Assembly (NCBI GenBank): GCA_003991915.1
Contig: RQTK01000085.1
Coordinates: forward strand, 401,260-465,259
Direction: 5' to 3'
From: Elysia chlorotica
Lineage: Eukaryota; Mollusca; Gastropoda; Plakobranchidae
DNA: 64,000 nt
A model generated the notes under the pieces. That model was given only the letters and a program-made list of their open reading frames with translations, was not told the DNA's origin and did no database searches. Of this stretch, positions 60,403 to 64,000 are shown piece by piece. Position 1 is the first letter of the stretch. Each line of letters begins with the position of its first letter. The position numbers were made by a program, and so were the translations under genes.

Positions 60403-60745
60403 ACAGAAATTGGGAAATATCGACCTTTACTCATGTTTGTTTTCTTTTGCGTGGATGAAAAGATTGTTACGTTTTTTTTCTTTATATTTCAGGGTTGCTT
60501 GCCTAACGTCCAACGTAAGAACTGTATAGGCTATATTGTGGAATGGTCCCAAGACTAACGTCTACCAATTTCACGTGCTGCCACACATATGCAGTGCGGG
60601 GAGACTTGAAATTCGTCTCATTTGGTCACATTATACTGACACCGACCCAACCAGTAGGGGACCAAATTGGTTACATGAATTCTTCACCGATCGTGGGATT
60701 CAAACTGCAGACCTTCCAATATGGAGACCAACACTCTACCGAATT
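60403..60745 (-). repeat. Local duplication, copy 2: flank plus minus-oriented SINE
   Basis: Nearly identical to 59597-59945, including about 90 bp of non-SINE flank, so it arose by duplication and not by independent insertion. The SINE part is 60490-60745. Confidence 0.88.
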
Positions 60746-60935
60746 TTTTGTTCAGACTACTCAGCCTACACTGCGACATTAAAAAAAAAGATCTGTTCGT
60801 ACTATTTTAATAGTATAATTCACTTGGACTCTAAATGCAATTTGTTGTCTACTTCGGTGACTTTGGCTACTATTTTTGGAAGCCTCGCTTGGGGGGATAA
60901 ACTAAACGTCTTGGGTGCTCAGACAGACAAACGTA

Positions 60936-60939
<4 letters not shown>

Positions 60940-61004
<65 letters not shown>

Positions 61005-61015
61005 CAGAGAGAGAC
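60940..61015. repeat. (GA)n microsatellite
   Basis: About 30 GA units, then GACAGAGACAGAGA. Confidence 0.95.
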
Positions 61016-61312
61016 ATAGACAAAGTAAGCAGACATAGATATGGTGCGCCATGGGTTGGAGGAGTAAACCAAACTGCTTGTCTGCCCCTGGGCACTAAAC
61101 AAGTGGACACAGCCTCCTTCGTTGTCTCCGTAATAAGCAGGTAGGAGAGCGACGGCAAGAATAAAACACAACACGGGCCTTGAGACCTATAGTGAAAGTG
61201 GAGACGGTTGGTAAGGGTAGCTGCATCAGCGTCCAACCATAGCTCTAGCCTGGACTCAATGGGCCAATGAACGATCAGAAAATCTCATATTTGTGGGGCA
61301 TGGTACAGATAG

Positions 61313-61525
61313 ATAGAGATACAGAGAGAGAGAGTGATAGAGAGAGCGAGAGAGAGAGTGATAGAGAGAGCGAGAGAGAGAGAGAGTGTGACAGAGAGAG
61401 AGAGAGAGACAGAGAGAGAGACAGAGACAGAGACAGAGACAGAGACAGAGAGCAGAGCGACATAGACAAATGGAGAGAGGTACAGAGAGTGATAGAGAAG
61501 GAGAAAGATAGAGAGAGAATGAGCC
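61313..61525. repeat. GA/GACA/GATAGA microsatellite
   Basis: About 210 bp with an internal higher-order repeat (GTGATAGAGAGAGCGAGAGA, twice) and GACAGAGACAGAGACAGAGA. Confidence 0.95.
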
Positions 61526-61619
61526 AATGAAAGAGCAGAAAGCCTCATCCTTATGGGACATGGTTATGTCATCCGTTTTGGTCATGTGTATCGCAAGGAG
61601 TATAGTTATCTCAGGCTTG

Positions 61620-62400
61620 GTTGTTACTTAGGTTAGAACCGACAATATATTATCTTCTTCTTACTGTCCCGTTTTTATTTTCACGTTCTCTACTCACTTT
61701 ATACATTGCCTCAACTTTTTTTTGTTAATACCACGTTTCACCCATTTGTTAGTAATCGTCTTCATGATCTTTATATCAAAGGCGTTAGTTAGGCTAGAAC
61801 TAACATTATATTATCCCTCATTGATGTCCTGTTTTTCTTTTCAAATTCTCTAAATCTCTACTCTTTTTATACATTGCCTCCACCTTTGTGGTAATTCCAC
61901 GTTTCAACCTTTTGTTATAACCGTCTTCTTGCTCTTTATACAAGGGGGGTGCGGTAGCTCTGGGGTAGAACATAGGATTCCGACACAGAAAGTCCGTGGT
62001 TCAAAACCTTGCGATTTCGCCCCCTACTGATTGGGTCGGTCTCACTTTAATATAACCGCTTGAGACAGGAAACCTGGTATTCCTGCCCTGCCCTGACTCG
62101 TGTGTGGCAGCACATAAAATTGTCAGACGTCAGTCTTGGGTCCCCTCCACAATAAAGCATGTGAAGTGTTGATGTTGGACGTTAAACCAACTCAACAACG
62201 ACATCTCTTTATACCAAGAGACCCCTCTTAAACCTTCCGTTTGTCGATTAGGTTAAAACCAACATTGGAAATACGACCTCCTCCACACTGTTCCGTTTCT
62301 CTCTCTTCAAATTCTCTACTCACAATATGTTTTACCTCGACCTCTGTTAATAGCTAATCTACGTCTCTATCTCTCTTTTACAACCGTATTCATAATTTTT
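61620..62400 (+). repeat. ~160-bp tandem repeat, three units, interrupted by a SINE
   Basis: Units at about 61620-61783, 61786-61944 and 62206-62400 share TAGGTTAGAACC(G/A)AC, CTGTCCCGTTTTT, AATTCTCTACTC, ATTGCCTC and CACGTTTCA-type blocks. The SINE at 61945-62205 sits exactly at the end of the second unit. Confidence 0.82.
61945..62205 (+). mobile_element. Near full-length tRNA-derived SINE with target-site duplication
   Basis: Head GGGGTGCGGTAGCTCTGGGG and CCGTGGTTCAAAACC, body TACTGATTGGGTCGGTCTCA and GTGTGTGGCAGCACATAAAA, tail GATGTTGGACGTTAAACCAA and CTCAACAACGAC. It is flanked by CTCTTTATAC on both sides, a probable target-site duplication of about 10 bp. The best reference copy of the family in the window. 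Confidence 0.9.
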
Positions 62401-62512
62401 AAATTGTAGTCTTGTCGTTTATTACAAGGGCTGTACGCTTGTTCAAAGCCTTCTCTCTAGTTGTAGATTTCTATTGCTTTTATTATCTACTGGTGTTCTC
62501 TCCCCCCTCTCT

Positions 62513-62531
62513 CTCTTTTTCTCTCTCTCTA

Positions 62532-62585
<54 letters not shown>

Positions 62586-62592
62586 TCTTTCA
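62513..62592. repeat. (CT)n microsatellite
   Basis: TCTCTCTTTTTCTCTCTCTC and so on; Ser/Leu-rich frames through it are artefacts. Confidence 0.94.
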
Positions 62593-62599
62593 ATCCACC

Positions 62600-63890
62600 A
62601 CCCACCGTTCGGTATTCTATGAATTTCACCCTCTCCGCCCCGTTCCATATGATTGTCATAATCGATCCCCTTTCATCCTCTTTATTTTCTACCCTACATT
62701 ATTTTGTTTACTTTTTTCTTGACCATCTATATTTCTTTTATCATCTGATATATTTCCTATTCCACATATTGATTTTCCTTTTCAATTACACGCCTTTACT
62801 TCCTGGAATATACTTTTTAATCAATCTTAAAACCTTTTTCTTGGATTTTTTAACTGCTTATTTCTTTCCTGTGATCTTCTTTTTATCCCTCCCACCCTCC
62901 TGCCATTCATTTCTTTTCTTATCAATATTTCCTCAATATCCACTTAATCAATTTCTTAATTACCTTTTATTGTCTATATAAGCACCGTCGTTGTCTACAC
63001 ATTTTTCCCATCTTTACATCATTTTATGCCGAATTTTTTTTTCAAATTTCCATTCCTACAATCTGTCTCATGCGTTAATTTCTTTCCGGTCAAAAATATT
63101 TTATTATCTATCCTATTCTTCTCCCCCCCCTCTTTTCCCATCATTTTAAACTCTTTATCGCGCTAGTTTTAAAACCTGTACTTAAAAAAAAAACCTGCAA
63201 TAAAAATACCTTTATTCCAATAACAATTCTATAAAGTATCTTCATCTCTCTGTCTCTGCCTGTCTGCATGTCTGTCTCACTGTATGTCTGTCTGTCTGTC
63301 TGTCTGTCTGACTACATATCTCTTCGTCTGTGTCCATCTCTCTATCCACCCATTCCCTAAAATATCTCTCTATATGATCTACCCCTCTTCAACGTCCCTC
63401 CATATCTTTTAAACCACTTTCGTTCGCTTCTTTCTCTTTCTCAACTCTTCTGTATTTCCACTCCAAGCCAAAACAAAGGAAAAACACACCCACAAACTGT
63501 ATTATCCCCGTGTTTGGACCTTTACCAAAGCCATGTTATCCAGTTATGCCGCAACGCTACCGCTCAAACGTGTGAAACAAACACTAACATTGTACACTGG
63601 GTACCGGTACCAGAAATTTGCGGGTGTCATTTTTTTGTAAAAGCTAATGGAAAGCTGCGTGTTTTCACAATCTTAGTCATGTTTCTATCTTTTCACGTTT
63701 TCTTATTATTTTTTTACGTTTTTCAAATTAAGCAAAACAAAAAAATCAAACAAACGCCATTCTGAGATGGATGAATGAATACGCCAGTAGAACTTGGACT
63801 AATGAAAACACGTGCATTAAAAAAATTGTAGACTAGAGAGAGAACATTATTATCCTTTTTTTAAAAAGCATACCTTAGTCTCTTTTCGCT
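62600..63890. other. Pyrimidine-rich intergenic, no gene seen
   Basis: T/C-rich strand bias with a (CTGT)n patch (about 63240-63310). No coding motif recognised. Confidence 0.5.
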
Positions 63891-63906
63891 CTATTTATCT
63901 AGCTAA

Positions 63907-63920
63907 GTATCTATCTATCG

Positions 63921-64000
<80 letters not shown>
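63907..64000. repeat. (CTAT)n tetranucleotide array running off the window
   Basis: At least 23 units up to the last base. Confidence 0.97.

Noticed and set aside
62412-62981. 189-codon Phe/Ser/Leu-rich frame
   Set aside because: Runs through (CT)n and pyrimidine-rich DNA; composition explains the openness.

Overview
This is a eukaryotic, AT-rich window from an animal, most likely a mollusc and probably a gastropod. The reasons are the intron-rich genes with GT-AG junctions, protein sequences clearly diverged from vertebrate ones, abundant tRNA-derived SINEs, long di-, tri- and tetranucleotide microsatellites, and scattered AGATCTAG-type motifs. The species assignment is inference. Three assembly gaps (6505-6743, 31099-31830, 49926-50668) all fall inside or beside repeats.

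Layout. (1) 441-2160, minus: the first three coding exons of an FBXO7-like F-box gene, running off the left edge. (2) 2728-6504, plus: a tandem cluster of signal recognition particle RNA (7SL) genes. It has three full-length copies, one copy lacking its 5' part, one copy split into two fragments, and extra spacer units. (3) 8477-19554, minus: a complete 14-exon HSPA14 (Hsp70L1) gene encoding 506 aa. (4) 20052-20885, plus: a single-exon neuferricin (CYB5D2) gene, head-to-head with HSPA14 across about 500 bp. (5) 20886-31098: no convincing gene; it holds 3' flank, a 1.5 kb tandem duplication and SINEs. (6) 32547-47037, minus: AMDHD1 (imidazolonepropionase, histidine degradation), seven coding exons found, with the C-terminal exon not seen. 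Its exon 4 is duplicated as two intact copies, and the 3' end of exon 7 is amplified into an array of about seven units. (7) 35386-39920, plus: inside AMDHD1 intron 5 on the opposite strand, a secreted, probably GPI-anchored protein built from four six-cysteine modules. (8) 52694-53668, minus: a single-exon gene for a 324 aa Cys/His-rich plus coiled-coil protein that I do not firmly recognise, with a partial duplicate of its 5' end upstream. (9) 54500-64000: microsatellites, SINEs and short tandem duplications, with one promoter-like patch near 55.5 kb.

The genes do not form a pathway or operon. The recurring theme is local tandem duplication acting on functional sequence: 7SL genes, AMDHD1 exon 4, the AMDHD1 exon 7 end, the 5' end of the 53 kb gene, and several noncoding blocks at 24-27, 37.6-38.6, 47-48.6, 59.6-60.7 and 61.6-62.4 kb. 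The most promising items are the 7SL cluster, the constrained duplicate AMDHD1 exon, the nested four-module cysteine-rich gene, and the exon-end array.
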